This document shows, piece after piece, positions 15,020-23,353 of a DNA stretch of 64,000 nt. Below the pieces are notes generated by a model that ran no database searches, was not told where the DNA came from, and saw nothing but the letters and a program-made list of their open reading frames with translations. How positions within the stretch are numbered: position 1 is the first letter of the stretch; every line of letters begins with the position of its first letter. The DNA is from an uncultured Clostridia bacterium (GTDB lineage Bacteria; Bacillota; Clostridia; UMGS1810), in assembly GCA_934500875.1 (NCBI GenBank), contig CAKSTL010000001.1, positions 1-64,000 of the forward strand. The letters run 5' to 3'. Made by a program: the position numbers and the translations under genes.

Positions 15020-15724
15020 TTACTCGCCGAGATACGCTTTTTTAATTCTGTCATCGGCAAGAAGGTCGCTCGCCTTGCCCGAAAGAGTGATATTTCCCGT
15101 TTCAAGAACATACGCTCTGTCGGCAATCGTAAGTGCTTTTTTTGCATTCTGTTCAACCAGAAGAACGGTTGTACCGTCCTGCGAAACCTCTTTTATAATC
15201 TGAAAAATTTCAGAAACCAAAATCGGTGAAAGTCCCATTGAAGGCTCATCCATCAGTATAATTTTAGGATTTGACATAAGCGCTCTGCCCATTGCAAGCA
15301 TTTGCTGTTCGCCGCCCGAAAGCGTTCCCGCAAGCTGATTTTTTCTCTCTTTAAGTCTCGGAAAATGCTCATACACATATGCAAGATTTTTTTCTATCTG
15401 CGCTTTGTTACGCAAAATATATGCACCGAGCTTTAAATTTTCGTAAACCGTAAGCTCCTGGAAAATGCGTCGTCCTTCCGGCACGTGTGCCATTCCCATA
15501 CCGAGTATTTTGTGCGCCGGTGTTTTTGTAAGGTCTTTTCCTTCAAATATAATTTTTCCCGATTTGGGTGAAAGAAGTCCTGTAATGGTGTGAAGAATAG
15601 TAGTCTTTCCTGCGCCGTTTGAGCCGATAAGCGCAATAATCTCGCCTTGTTTAACTTCAAAGGACACACCCTTAATAGCCTTAATAAAGCCGTAACAAAC
15701 CTCTATATTTTCGATTTTAAGCAT
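15020..15724 (-). CDS. livF: Branched-chain amino acid ABC transporter ATPase LivF
   Basis: 234 aa. Walker A GSNGAGKTT, signature LSGGEQQM, Walker B ILMDEPSMGLSP and the switch His region are all present. It powers import of Leu/Ile/Val with LivG. The ATG at 15724 follows AGGAGGTG at correct spacing; the GTG at 15733 lies within that site. Last gene of the livHMGF cluster. Confidence 0.93.
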   Translation of the reverse strand: MLKIENIEVCYGFIKAIKGVSFEVKQGEIIALIGSNGAGKTTILHTITGLLSPKSGKIIFEGKDLTKTPAHKILGMGMAHVPEGRRIFQELTVYENLKLGAYILRNKAQIEKNLAYVYEHFPRLKERKNQLAGTLSGGEQQMLAMGRALMSNPKIILMDEPSMGLSPILVSEIFQIIKEVSQDGTTVLLVEQNAKKALTIADRAYVLETGNITLSGKASDLLADDRIKKAYLGE

Positions 15725-15736
15725 TAAGCGCACCTC

Positions 15737-16513
15737 CTATTCATCCTCGCCGACATATGCCGTAATAACCTTGGGGTCATTAAGCACAACATCTGTTTTG
15801 CCCTGTGCGAGCACCGTTCCGAAGTTTAAAACGGTAAGCTCTTCGCAAATACCGCCGACAAGTTTCATATCGTGTTCTATCAGAAGAATTGTCATATCAA
15901 ACTCATCACGAACAAACCTTATTGTATCCATAAGCTCTGCCGTTTCGTTGGGATTCATACCTGCTGCCGGCTCGTCAAGCAAAAGAAGCTTGGGATTTGT
16001 TGCGAGCGCACGTGCAATTTCAAGCTTACGCTGTTTTCCGTAAGGCAGATTGCACGCAAGATTGTTTCTTTCCTCCTCAAGGCCGAAAATGCGAAGAAGT
16101 TCTTTTGCCTTGTTTCGCATATTGTATTCACATTCGTAATGTTTGGGAAGGCGAAGCATACTTGTTAAAGGATTTACGTGAAATTCACTCTGATTATGAA
16201 GTCCCACAAGAACGTTGCGTATAACGCTCATATTGTTGAAAAGCCTGATATTCTGGAACGTTCTTGCAATTCCCTTGTGATTGATAACCTCCTGCGATTT
16301 GCCGGTAAGATTTTTTCCGTCAAGAATAAATTCGCCGGTTGTAGGCGTATAAACACCCGTAAGAAGGTTAAAAACTGTGGTTTTGCCTGCTCCGTTGGGA
16401 CCGATAAGCCCGTAGAGCTGTTTCTTTTTTATTTTAAGATTAACGTCCTGAACCGCCTTAAGACCGCCGAAGGATATTCCGAGATTTTTTGTTTCAAGCA
16501 TATATTCGCTCAT
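15737..16513 (-). CDS. livG: Branched-chain amino acid ABC transporter ATPase LivG
   Basis: 258 aa. Walker A GPNGAGKTT, NLPYGKQRKLEIARAL in place of the signature as usual in LivG, Walker B LLLLDEPAAGMNP, and the LivG-specific C-terminal extension ending GTVLAQGKTDVVLNDPKVITAYVG. It is 12 bp upstream of livF and 1 bp after livM, so translation is coupled. Confidence 0.93.
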   Translation of the reverse strand: MSEYMLETKNLGISFGGLKAVQDVNLKIKKKQLYGLIGPNGAGKTTVFNLLTGVYTPTTGEFILDGKNLTGKSQEVINHKGIARTFQNIRLFNNMSVIRNVLVGLHNQSEFHVNPLTSMLRLPKHYECEYNMRNKAKELLRIFGLEEERNNLACNLPYGKQRKLEIARALATNPKLLLLDEPAAGMNPNETAELMDTIRFVRDEFDMTILLIEHDMKLVGGICEELTVLNFGTVLAQGKTDVVLNDPKVITAYVGEDE

Positions 16514-16514
16514 A

Positions 16515-17690
16515 TTATTTATCCTCCTTTTCTTCAGGCTGATTTTCTGTTTTCTCAGGTTTTACATCAACCGAGAGCAAAGCGTCCATATCGATTTTGG
16601 TGGGTATTCTCTTCCACTCCGCTGCATCATCCTTAATTTTTGCTCTTTCTTTATCAATGTCCTTTGTTTTGACAAAAATACTTTTTATCCTCTCGGAAAG
16701 CCTGTTCAGCGCACCCTTAATGCTGAAGCGCTCTTTAAACGGCTGAAGAGCGGGCGCATTGTTGAATATTACAATCGTGATAAGCACAATTGCGTAGATA
16801 AGGAACTTGAGCGCCGCAAGGTCGCCCGAAAGCTTTGTGGTAAGCTGGAAGTTTATAAACGTGATAAGAACAGCCGCAAGTATAGAGCCGTTGATACTGC
16901 CCATTCCGCCGAGAACAACCATAACCAGTATTTCGATTGAATAGTTATACGAGAAGAACGAATACAAAACAGGCGTTGCGTAGTGACCGTAAATTACACC
17001 GGCGATACCTGCAAAAAATGCGGAAATTATAAATACAAACAGTTTGTAAAACGCAATATTTATGCCCATTGCACGGGCTGCAATTTCATTGTCACGTATG
17101 GCTGTAATTGCCCTGCCGTGCTTGCTCCTTATAAGGTTCTGAACAAGAATAAGCATAATCAGAACCACAACAAGCGCAGGAATAAAAAGCGTTGTACCGT
17201 ATTTCTTTGTCGAAAGACCGAGCGCACCGCCGAACATATCAAGGTTTTTAAAAATTGTTCTTACAATTTCGCCGAACGCAAGGGTTACGATTGCAAGGTA
17301 GTCGCCCTTAAGTCTTAATGCCGGAAGTCCGATAATAAAGCCGAAAACAGCTGCAACCAGACCGCCGATGAGCATTGAAATTATAAGCACTGCAAGCGGT
17401 GACGAAATAACCGAATGAAGCTGATTTGCCGCATAACATCCGATATATGCGCCGACGCACATAAAACCTGCGTGACCAAGGCTGAGCTCACCCAAAAATC
17501 CTACAACAAGGTTAAGCGAAACGGCAAGTATTATTGAATACGCAATCTGTGTGATAAGGTTTGCCGTTGAACGGTTAAGACTGCCGGAATACATCATTGC
17601 CGCAGTTATAACAAGAAAAAGCGTCACACCGATATAGTTAATATAGTTTTTTAATTTAAAACTTTTCTTTATACTTGAAAAATAACCCAT
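16515..17690 (-). CDS. livM: Branched-chain amino acid ABC transporter permease LivM
   Basis: 391 aa. About eight to ten hydrophobic helices; the family motif GELSLGHAGFMCVGAYIG is near residue 70 and the coupling-loop motif AITAIRDNEIAARAMGIN is near 195. A charged hydrophilic tail of about 65 residues, longer than usual, ends the protein and probably lies in the cytoplasm. It forms the transmembrane channel with LivH, 3 bp upstream. Confidence 0.92.
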   Translation of the reverse strand: MGYFSSIKKSFKLKNYINYIGVTLFLVITAAMMYSGSLNRSTANLITQIAYSIILAVSLNLVVGFLGELSLGHAGFMCVGAYIGCYAANQLHSVISSPLAVLIISMLIGGLVAAVFGFIIGLPALRLKGDYLAIVTLAFGEIVRTIFKNLDMFGGALGLSTKKYGTTLFIPALVVVLIMLILVQNLIRSKHGRAITAIRDNEIAARAMGINIAFYKLFVFIISAFFAGIAGVIYGHYATPVLYSFFSYNYSIEILVMVVLGGMGSINGSILAAVLITFINFQLTTKLSGDLAALKFLIYAIVLITIVIFNNAPALQPFKERFSIKGALNRLSERIKSIFVKTKDIDKERAKIKDDAAEWKRIPTKIDMDALLSVDVKPEKTENQPEEKEDK

Positions 17691-17693
17691 ATA

Positions 17694-18557
17694 TCACACC
17701 TTCTCTCTTCTCTGTTTACCCATAAGACCCGTCGGCTTAACAAGCAAAATCACTATAAGAAGTGCAAACTCGAGAGCCGTTGTATATGGCGCAAGCGCCG
17801 GCACACTAAGTGCAAGCTTTTCAATCACGCCAAGCAGAACTCCGCCGAGCATAGCGCCCGAAACCGAGCCGATACCGCCGATTACTGCTGCGGTAAACGC
17901 TTTTATACCGGGCATTGAACCAAGAGTCGGGTTTGTGCTCGGAATTTGCATAAGATAAAAGACGCTGGCAAACGCCGCAAGAGCCGAGCCGATTGCAAAT
18001 GTGACGGTGATAATTCTGTTAACGTTAATTCCCATAAGAAGGGCGGCTCCTCTATCCTCCGAAACCGCAAGCATTGCCCTGCCCGTTCTGGTTTTTTTGA
18101 TAAACACAGTAAGCGCTGCCATAATTACAGCACCCGCAACAAGAGAAATTATGGTCGCAATGTTGATTTTTGCATTTCCTATTGCCACAGCAGGAAAAGT
18201 TGCAATTGTAACAGGGCGGTTTTTAGCGCCGTATATCAACTGAGCTATACTCTGAAGAAAATAGCTGACACCTATGGCAGTAATAAGAACAGCAAGCGGT
18301 GACGCACCTCTTAAAGGCTTGTACGCAAGCTTTTCGGTAAACACGCCGAGAAGTGTGCACACGACAACGGAGGCAATAATCGCAACTACGGGACTGCCGC
18401 AGATATTTAATGTTGTAAGAATTGCATACGCACCAACCATAATAATATCGCCGTGCGCAAAATTAAGCATTTTTGCTATGCCGTATACCATTGTGTAACC
18501 GAGTGCAATAAGCGCATATATGCTGCCAAGACTCAATCCGTCAATGAAAGTACTCAT
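17694..18557 (-). CDS. livH: Branched-chain amino acid ABC transporter permease LivH
   Basis: 287 aa membrane protein. LGYTMVYGIAKMLNFAHGDIIMVGAY and the coupling-loop region SEDRGAALLMGIN are typical. A GGAG ribosome binding site precedes the ATG at 18557. It partners LivM. The 244-bp gap upstream separates it from the binding-protein gene. Confidence 0.93.
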   Translation of the reverse strand: MSTFIDGLSLGSIYALIALGYTMVYGIAKMLNFAHGDIIMVGAYAILTTLNICGSPVVAIIASVVVCTLLGVFTEKLAYKPLRGASPLAVLITAIGVSYFLQSIAQLIYGAKNRPVTIATFPAVAIGNAKINIATIISLVAGAVIMAALTVFIKKTRTGRAMLAVSEDRGAALLMGINVNRIITVTFAIGSALAAFASVFYLMQIPSTNPTLGSMPGIKAFTAAVIGGIGSVSGAMLGGVLLGVIEKLALSVPALAPYTTALEFALLIVILLVKPTGLMGKQRREKV

Positions 18558-18741
18558 ATATATTTCTCCTTTCAGATGATACTTTAAATTTCAGCATATA
18601 CCTCAATTGATATAGAAAAATTCAAAGACACAAACATTTCAAACTTTTTCAGTGTAAAAAAACAGACAAATAAGGTAAATTAAATACCGATATGCTTTAA
18701 GAAAACTTTAAGACCCTGCAATAGTGCAAAAATGAATTTAT

Positions 18742-18771
18742 GGTTGGGCGCAAAACAAGCAGCACCCAACC
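18742..18771 (-). promoter_or_regulatory. Intercistronic hairpin between binding protein and livH
   Basis: GGTTGGG (18742-18748) pairs with CCCAACC (18765-18771). On the minus strand no immediate T run follows. It could stabilise the upstream binding-protein mRNA or partly terminate, giving more binding protein than permease. Nothing else is evident in 18558-18801. Confidence 0.5.
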
Positions 18772-18801
18772 AAAAAACATATTTTAAATTAAATTTTCAG
18801 C

Positions 18802-19938
18802 TTATTTTTTAAGTTCAACAATCTGCGGAACTTTTTCGCAAGCGCCGGAAGCATCCCATGTCATCTCGCCTGTTGCGCCTACATATTTAAAGTCGGAAGC
18901 TGTAACAGTGGATTTTAAAATGTCACAAAGGTCGGAAGCCGAAATCTTAACGTCAGATACGTTAGCCTTCTTCATACCTTCAAAAATTGTCATAACAGCG
19001 TCGTAACCGTCAGCAGCGAACTGGTCGGGGTCTGCATTGTACTCAGCCTTGTACGCTTCAACAAATTTCTTTGTAGCTTCGCTTTCGCCTTTTACGTCAA
19101 ACGGTGTGATATATTTGATATCATTTTTAACCGAAGCGTCAATCTGGTCTGCTATACCGTCAAAACCGTCGCAGCCGAAGAGAACTGCATTACACTCTTT
19201 TGCTGTTGCATTCTTTGCTATAAAGCCTGCCTCGGTGTAGTAAATCGGAAGGAAAATAACATCACAGTCTTTAAGCGCTTCAACCTGTGTTGAGAAGTCT
19301 TTTTTGTTTTCAGCGTCAAAGGTTTGTGTTTTAAATTCAACATTGAGTGTTTTCATTTCTTCTTCAAACGCTTTGTAAATACCCGAAGAATACGGGTCGC
19401 TTGTATCATAGATAACGCCGATATTTTTAAACTTGGATGTAAGCTCTTTAGCGGCAAGAACACCCTGGTCGGGGTCGCCGAAGCAAATTCTGAATGCGTT
19501 ATCTCTGTTTTCGATTACGTTTGCGGCAGAAGCCGAAGGAGTAATCGAGAAGAGGTTATCTTCAGCAGCCTTGGAGTTGAAAGAATCGCACGAGCCGGAT
19601 GTTACAGCACCGATTGAAGCCTGCATACCGCCTTCAAAAAGGGTATCGTAGCCTGTTGCAGCGTCTGCTGCGGTTGATTTGTCATCTTTAAACTCAAGCT
19701 TGAAGTTAATTCCGTTAAGTCCACCGTTTGCATTAATTTCTTTGATTGCAAGCTGTGCGCCGTTGAGAACAGAAATACCGTAGGAAGAAGTATCGCCTGT
19801 AAGAGGACCTGTTCCACCGATGATAAATTCTGTGTTGTCAGCTGTGTAGCCTGTGTTGCCGGCTGTTTTGTTACCGCAGCCTGCGAGTGCAGCGAATACC
19901 ATTAAACCACATAAAACCACTGCCAAGATTTTTTTCAT
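18802..19938 (-). CDS. Branched-chain amino acid ABC substrate-binding lipoprotein
   Basis: 378 aa. A lipoprotein signal ends LAGCGNK (Cys is the lipidated residue). The periplasmic-binding type I fold shows IIGGTGPLTGDTSSYGISVLNG, GGLNGINFKLEFKDDKS and IGAVTSGSC. It captures Leu/Ile/Val or related amino acids on the outer membrane face and delivers them to LivHM. I chose the ATG at 19938 because GGAGG lies 9 bases upstream; the ATG at 19947 abuts the ribosome binding site. It heads the operon behind a good promoter at 19990-20018. Confidence 0.93.
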   Translation of the reverse strand: MKKILAVVLCGLMVFAALAGCGNKTAGNTGYTADNTEFIIGGTGPLTGDTSSYGISVLNGAQLAIKEINANGGLNGINFKLEFKDDKSTAADAATGYDTLFEGGMQASIGAVTSGSCDSFNSKAAEDNLFSITPSASAANVIENRDNAFRICFGDPDQGVLAAKELTSKFKNIGVIYDTSDPYSSGIYKAFEEEMKTLNVEFKTQTFDAENKKDFSTQVEALKDCDVIFLPIYYTEAGFIAKNATAKECNAVLFGCDGFDGIADQIDASVKNDIKYITPFDVKGESEATKKFVEAYKAEYNADPDQFAADGYDAVMTIFEGMKKANVSDVKISASDLCDILKSTVTASDFKYVGATGEMTWDASGACEKVPQIVELKK

Positions 19939-19989
19939 AAATACCATCCTCCATTTTTCACCGAATTATATATATCGGTACTTTTTATT

Positions 19990-20018
19990 AATTTACTATT
20001 TTTCAAGCAAATTGTCAA
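19990..20018 (-). promoter_or_regulatory. Promoter of the liv operon
   Basis: TTGACA (20013-20018), 17-bp spacer, TAAATT (19990-19995). A 5-3-5 palindrome ACAGT-GTT-ACTGT (20040-20052) lies about 22 bp upstream of the -35 and may bind a regulator. Confidence 0.7.
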
Positions 20019-20132
20019 TAGCTTTTTTGCGTTTTCATCACAGTGTTACTGTAATTTTATCAAAAAAGTGACATTTTTTGTAAATATTATCAATAAATCG
20101 TGTCAGTTTTTTGTAAAAACATTAAAATATGT

Positions 20133-21713
20133 CTATTTTACAAACTCTTCATCACGGTAATTTTTTGCTCTTTCAAATTCGTCCTCAATTTCGGCAGACG
20201 GTTTTTTTGTTGAGAGCGAAACCGCAACAATTGCAATACACGAGCATAAGAATGCCGGCAAAAGTTCGTAAATTCCGAAAATGCCTCCGACAGGCTTAAT
20301 AAGAAAATGCCATACAAACACCATAATGCCGCCCGTGAGCATACCCGCAATCGCACCCGCTCTGTTTGTGCGCTTCCAGAAAAGCGAGAAGATTATGATA
20401 GGCCCGAAAGTAGCGCCGAAACCTGCCCACGCAAAGGATACAACCCTAAAAATAACACTGTTTTCATCCCACGCAATTGCGATTCCTATGAGTGCAATCA
20501 AGAGAAGCACCGCTCTTGAAACGTGCATAACCTGTTTATCGGTTGCGTCCTTTTTAATGATAGCCTCATATATGTTTTTTGATACTGCCGAAGCCGCAAT
20601 AAGAAGGTAAGAATCGGAAGAACTTATGATAGCTGCAAGAATACCTGCCGTTACGATACCTGCAAAAAGCGGATGGAACAAAAGCGACGCAAGGTGAGCG
20701 AACACGTTTTCCGCAAGACTCTGCGTTGCAAGCGATGCATCAGCCGGGAATACCGCCCTTCCGACAACGCCGATTAAAACAGCGGCAAAAAGCGATATTA
20801 CAACCCAAACGGTTGCAATTCTTCTTGAACGTTTAAGCTCGCTTCCTTTTCTGATTGCCATAAATCTTAAAAGCACCTGAGGAACACCGAAATATCCGAG
20901 TCCCCACGAAAGCGTTGACAAAATCGTGATAAAATTGTATTTTTTGGCTTCGCCGAACAGCGCAGCACCGTTTGCAGACTGCTGTATTCCGTCGGAATTG
21001 ACAACCGGCGAAGCAATATTTGTAAACGACAGATAACCGGGAATATTTTTTGCATTTTCAATAACATTTCCCACACCGCCGGCATAAATAACGCCGAACA
21101 CCAAAACTGCAAGGAGTGCGCAAATCATAACTATTGACTGCATAAAATCAGACGCACTCTCTGCCAGAAATCCGCCGAGAACCGTATAGAGCACCACAAA
21201 AACAGCACCCACAATCATCATACTGTGATACGGCATATCAAAAAGCCCTGCAAAAAGCTTTCCGCACGAAGAAAAACAGCTTGCGGTATACACCGTAAAG
21301 AAGATAAGAATAAATATTGCCGAAATGCTTAAAATAACCTTTTTCTTCTCGTGAAAACGGTTGCTCAAAAAGTCCGGAACGGTAATTGCATCGCCCGAAA
21401 CAATAGAATAGCTTCTGAGCCTTTTTGAAACGATAAGCCAGTTGATATATGTACCTACCGCAAGTCCGATAGCCGTCCAGGAGGCTTCTGCAAAATAGCC
21501 CCAGTAAGCAAGACCGGGAACACCCATAAGAAGGTATCCGCTCATATCCGACGCCTCTGCGCTCATTGCGGTAACCCACGGCCCGAGGCTTCGTCCGCCG
21601 AGAAAATAGTTTTCGGAACTTTGCTGTGCACGTTTTGCAAAATACAAGCCGATAAAAATTACAATCAGCATATATCCTGCCATTGCAAGCAAAATATCAA
21701 GTTTGTCACCCAT
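20133..21713 (-). CDS. putP: Sodium/proline (SSS-family) symporter
   Basis: 526 aa, about 13 helices. The PutP features are clear: NYFLGGRSLGPWVTAMSAEASDMSGYLLMGVPG near the start, GWGLGYFGVPQ-like SWGLGYFGVPQVLLRFMAI, and ISSSDSYLLIAASAVSKNIYE for the Na+ site. It imports proline with Na+. The start at 21713 follows GAGGAG; the in-frame start at 21734 has no ribosome binding site. Other SSS substrates cannot be excluded. Confidence 0.88.
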   Translation of the reverse strand: MGDKLDILLAMAGYMLIVIFIGLYFAKRAQQSSENYFLGGRSLGPWVTAMSAEASDMSGYLLMGVPGLAYWGYFAEASWTAIGLAVGTYINWLIVSKRLRSYSIVSGDAITVPDFLSNRFHEKKKVILSISAIFILIFFTVYTASCFSSCGKLFAGLFDMPYHSMMIVGAVFVVLYTVLGGFLAESASDFMQSIVMICALLAVLVFGVIYAGGVGNVIENAKNIPGYLSFTNIASPVVNSDGIQQSANGAALFGEAKKYNFITILSTLSWGLGYFGVPQVLLRFMAIRKGSELKRSRRIATVWVVISLFAAVLIGVVGRAVFPADASLATQSLAENVFAHLASLLFHPLFAGIVTAGILAAIISSSDSYLLIAASAVSKNIYEAIIKKDATDKQVMHVSRAVLLLIALIGIAIAWDENSVIFRVVSFAWAGFGATFGPIIIFSLFWKRTNRAGAIAGMLTGGIMVFVWHFLIKPVGGIFGIYELLPAFLCSCIAIVAVSLSTKKPSAEIEDEFERAKNYRDEEFVK

Positions 21714-21745
21714 TTTTCCACTCCTCAAAAACATAGTATTTTATA

Positions 21746-21774
21746 AATATACCATAAAATGTAAAAAAAGTAAA
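21746..21774 (-). promoter_or_regulatory. Promoter of the putP-like gene
   Basis: TTTACT (21769-21774), 17-bp spacer, extended TGGTATATT with -10 at 21746-21751. Confidence 0.6.
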
Positions 21775-21882
21775 CAAAAATTTAAAATTTTTTCGCAAAA
21801 GGACAAAAATAAGTTGAAAATTATGCGTTTTTTAATTTTTTTCGTTATAAAATTCCATAGTATGCCGTTTTTTGCTGATATA

Positions 21883-21911
21883 TTGACATATTGTGCAAAA
21901 TGTGTTAACAT
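21883..21911 (+). promoter_or_regulatory. Promoter of fprA and its long leader
   Basis: TTGACA (21883-21888), 17-bp spacer, TAACAT (21906-21911). Initiation near 21918 gives a leader of about 200 nt. Confidence 0.7.
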
Positions 21912-21917
21912 TACCCT

Positions 21918-22119
21918 TGAAATAAACGTTCGGAAGATTTAACAAAAAATGTGCTTCACGTTAAATACTTCGGCAAAAATTTATTGCCGGTGCAAAATTT
22001 TTTGCTTTGCTTGAAAACGCACACGGGCGCAAAAACCTCTTATCATTTCTTGCCATACGGATAAGGGAAAATTAAATTACTGTTTATGCCGGCGTATGGC
22101 GGCGGCAAAGGAGATTTTT
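21918..22119 (+). promoter_or_regulatory. Structured leader RNA upstream of fprA (possible cis-regulator)
   Basis: Three hairpins are visible: CGGCAA/TTGCCG (21971-21976 with 21984-21989); CTTATC/GATAAG (22039-22044 with 22060-22065); and TGCCG/CGGCA (22087-22091 with 22103-22107). The loop of the second contains GCCATACG (22052-22059) and the loop of the third contains its exact complement CGTATGGC (22093-22100), allowing an 8-bp kissing-loop or pseudoknot. The third hairpin directly abuts the ribosome binding site AAAGGAG (22107-22113), so folding could control translation of fprA. I do not recognise a known riboswitch class. Confidence 0.5.
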
Positions 22120-23283
22120 ATGAACATCACAAACGATATAAAATATGTCGGCGTCAATGACTGGGATATCGACCTTTTTGAAGGTCAGTACATTGTGGAA
22201 AACGGTATGGCATACAACTCATATGTTATCACGGATGAAAAGACTGCTGTGTTTGATACCGTTGACGCACATTTTGCCGGCGAATGGCTCGGCAACATTG
22301 AAAAGGTTCTGGATAAAAGCTGCCCCGATTACCTTATCGTTCAGCATATGGAGCCTGACCATTCGGCAAACATCAGCATTTTTGCAGAAAAATATCCGAA
22401 TACCAAAATCGTAGCGAGCGCAAAGGCATTTGTTATGATGAAACAGTTTTTCGGAACAGACTTTTCCGACAGACAAATCGTTGTAAAAGACGGCGATACG
22501 CTTTCGCTCGGCAAACATAATCTCACGTTTATTACAGCGCCCATGGTGCATTGGCCCGAAGTTATAGTTACCTATGACAGCACCGATAAAGTGCTTTTTT
22601 CTGCCGACGGCTTCGGCAAATTCGGTGCGCTTGACGCAGATGAGGACTGGGCGTGCGAAGCAAGGCGCTATTATTTCGGAATTGTCGGAAAATACGGTGC
22701 GCAAGTTCAGAGTTTGCTTAAAAAAGCCGCAAATCTCGATATTAAAATTATCTGCCCTCTCCACGGACCCGTGCTTTCGGAAAATCTCGGATATTATATA
22801 AATCTTTACGATATATGGTCGTCGTACAAGAGCGAAACCGATGGCGTTATGATTGCCTACACCTCGGTTTACGGCGGTACAAAAAAGGCTGTTGAAGAGC
22901 TTGAAAAACTGCTTTCGGAAAACGGCTGTCCGAAGATAGCTGTCAGCGACCTTGCAAGAGATGATATGGCAGAGGCTGTTGAGGATGCATTCCGTTACAG
23001 CAAGCTTGTTCTTGCAACAACAACATACAATGCGGATATCTTTCCGTTTATGAAGGAATTTATAAACCATCTTACAGAAAGAAATTATCAGAACCGCACC
23101 GTTGCGCTTATTGAAAACGGCACATGGGCGCCGACGGCGGCAAAGGTTATGCAAAATATGCTTGCGGATTGCAAAAATCTTACGTTTGCCGACAATAAAG
23201 TTCAGATAAAATCGGTGCTTGACGGCGAAAGCAGTGCGCAGCTTAAAATGCTTGCGGATGAGCTTTGCAAAGAATACAAATAA
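22120..23283 (+). CDS. fprA: Flavodiiron protein (FprA-type O2/NO reductase)
   Basis: 387 aa. The metallo-beta-lactamase domain carries the diiron ligands in HMEPDH (His76, Glu78, Asp80, His81), with further ligands in MVHWPE, FSADGFG and PLHGPV. From about residue 248 there is a flavodoxin domain (IAYTSVYGGTKKAVEEL) binding FMN. It reduces O2 to water and/or NO to N2O, protecting anaerobes from oxidative or nitrosative stress; electrons normally come from rubredoxin, not found nearby. I chose the ATG at 22120 after AAAGGAG over an upstream frame start. Monocistronic, with a long structured leader and a strong terminator. Confidence 0.94.
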   Translation: MNITNDIKYVGVNDWDIDLFEGQYIVENGMAYNSYVITDEKTAVFDTVDAHFAGEWLGNIEKVLDKSCPDYLIVQHMEPDHSANISIFAEKYPNTKIVASAKAFVMMKQFFGTDFSDRQIVVKDGDTLSLGKHNLTFITAPMVHWPEVIVTYDSTDKVLFSADGFGKFGALDADEDWACEARRYYFGIVGKYGAQVQSLLKKAANLDIKIICPLHGPVLSENLGYYINLYDIWSSYKSETDGVMIAYTSVYGGTKKAVEELEKLLSENGCPKIAVSDLARDDMAEAVEDAFRYSKLVLATTTYNADIFPFMKEFINHLTERNYQNRTVALIENGTWAPTAAKVMQNMLADCKNLTFADNKVQIKSVLDGESSAQLKMLADELCKEYK

Positions 23284-23290
23284 CAAAATA

Positions 23291-23331
23291 AAAGCCCCGA
23301 ACGTTTCACTTGAACGTTCGGGGCTTTTTTT
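23291..23331. terminator. Bidirectional terminator between fprA and the PHP gene
   Basis: AAAGCCCCGAACGTT pairs with AACGTTCGGGGCTTT (15 bp), with a T run on the plus side and A-rich sequence on the other. Confidence 0.9.
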
Positions 23332-23353
23332 CATCTTACGAAACTGTAAATTT

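Noticed and set aside
22219..23334. 371-codon antisense ORF opposite fprA
   Set aside because: A frame shadow of the well-supported fprA gene; the basic, Cys/Phe-rich composition is typical of antisense frames.
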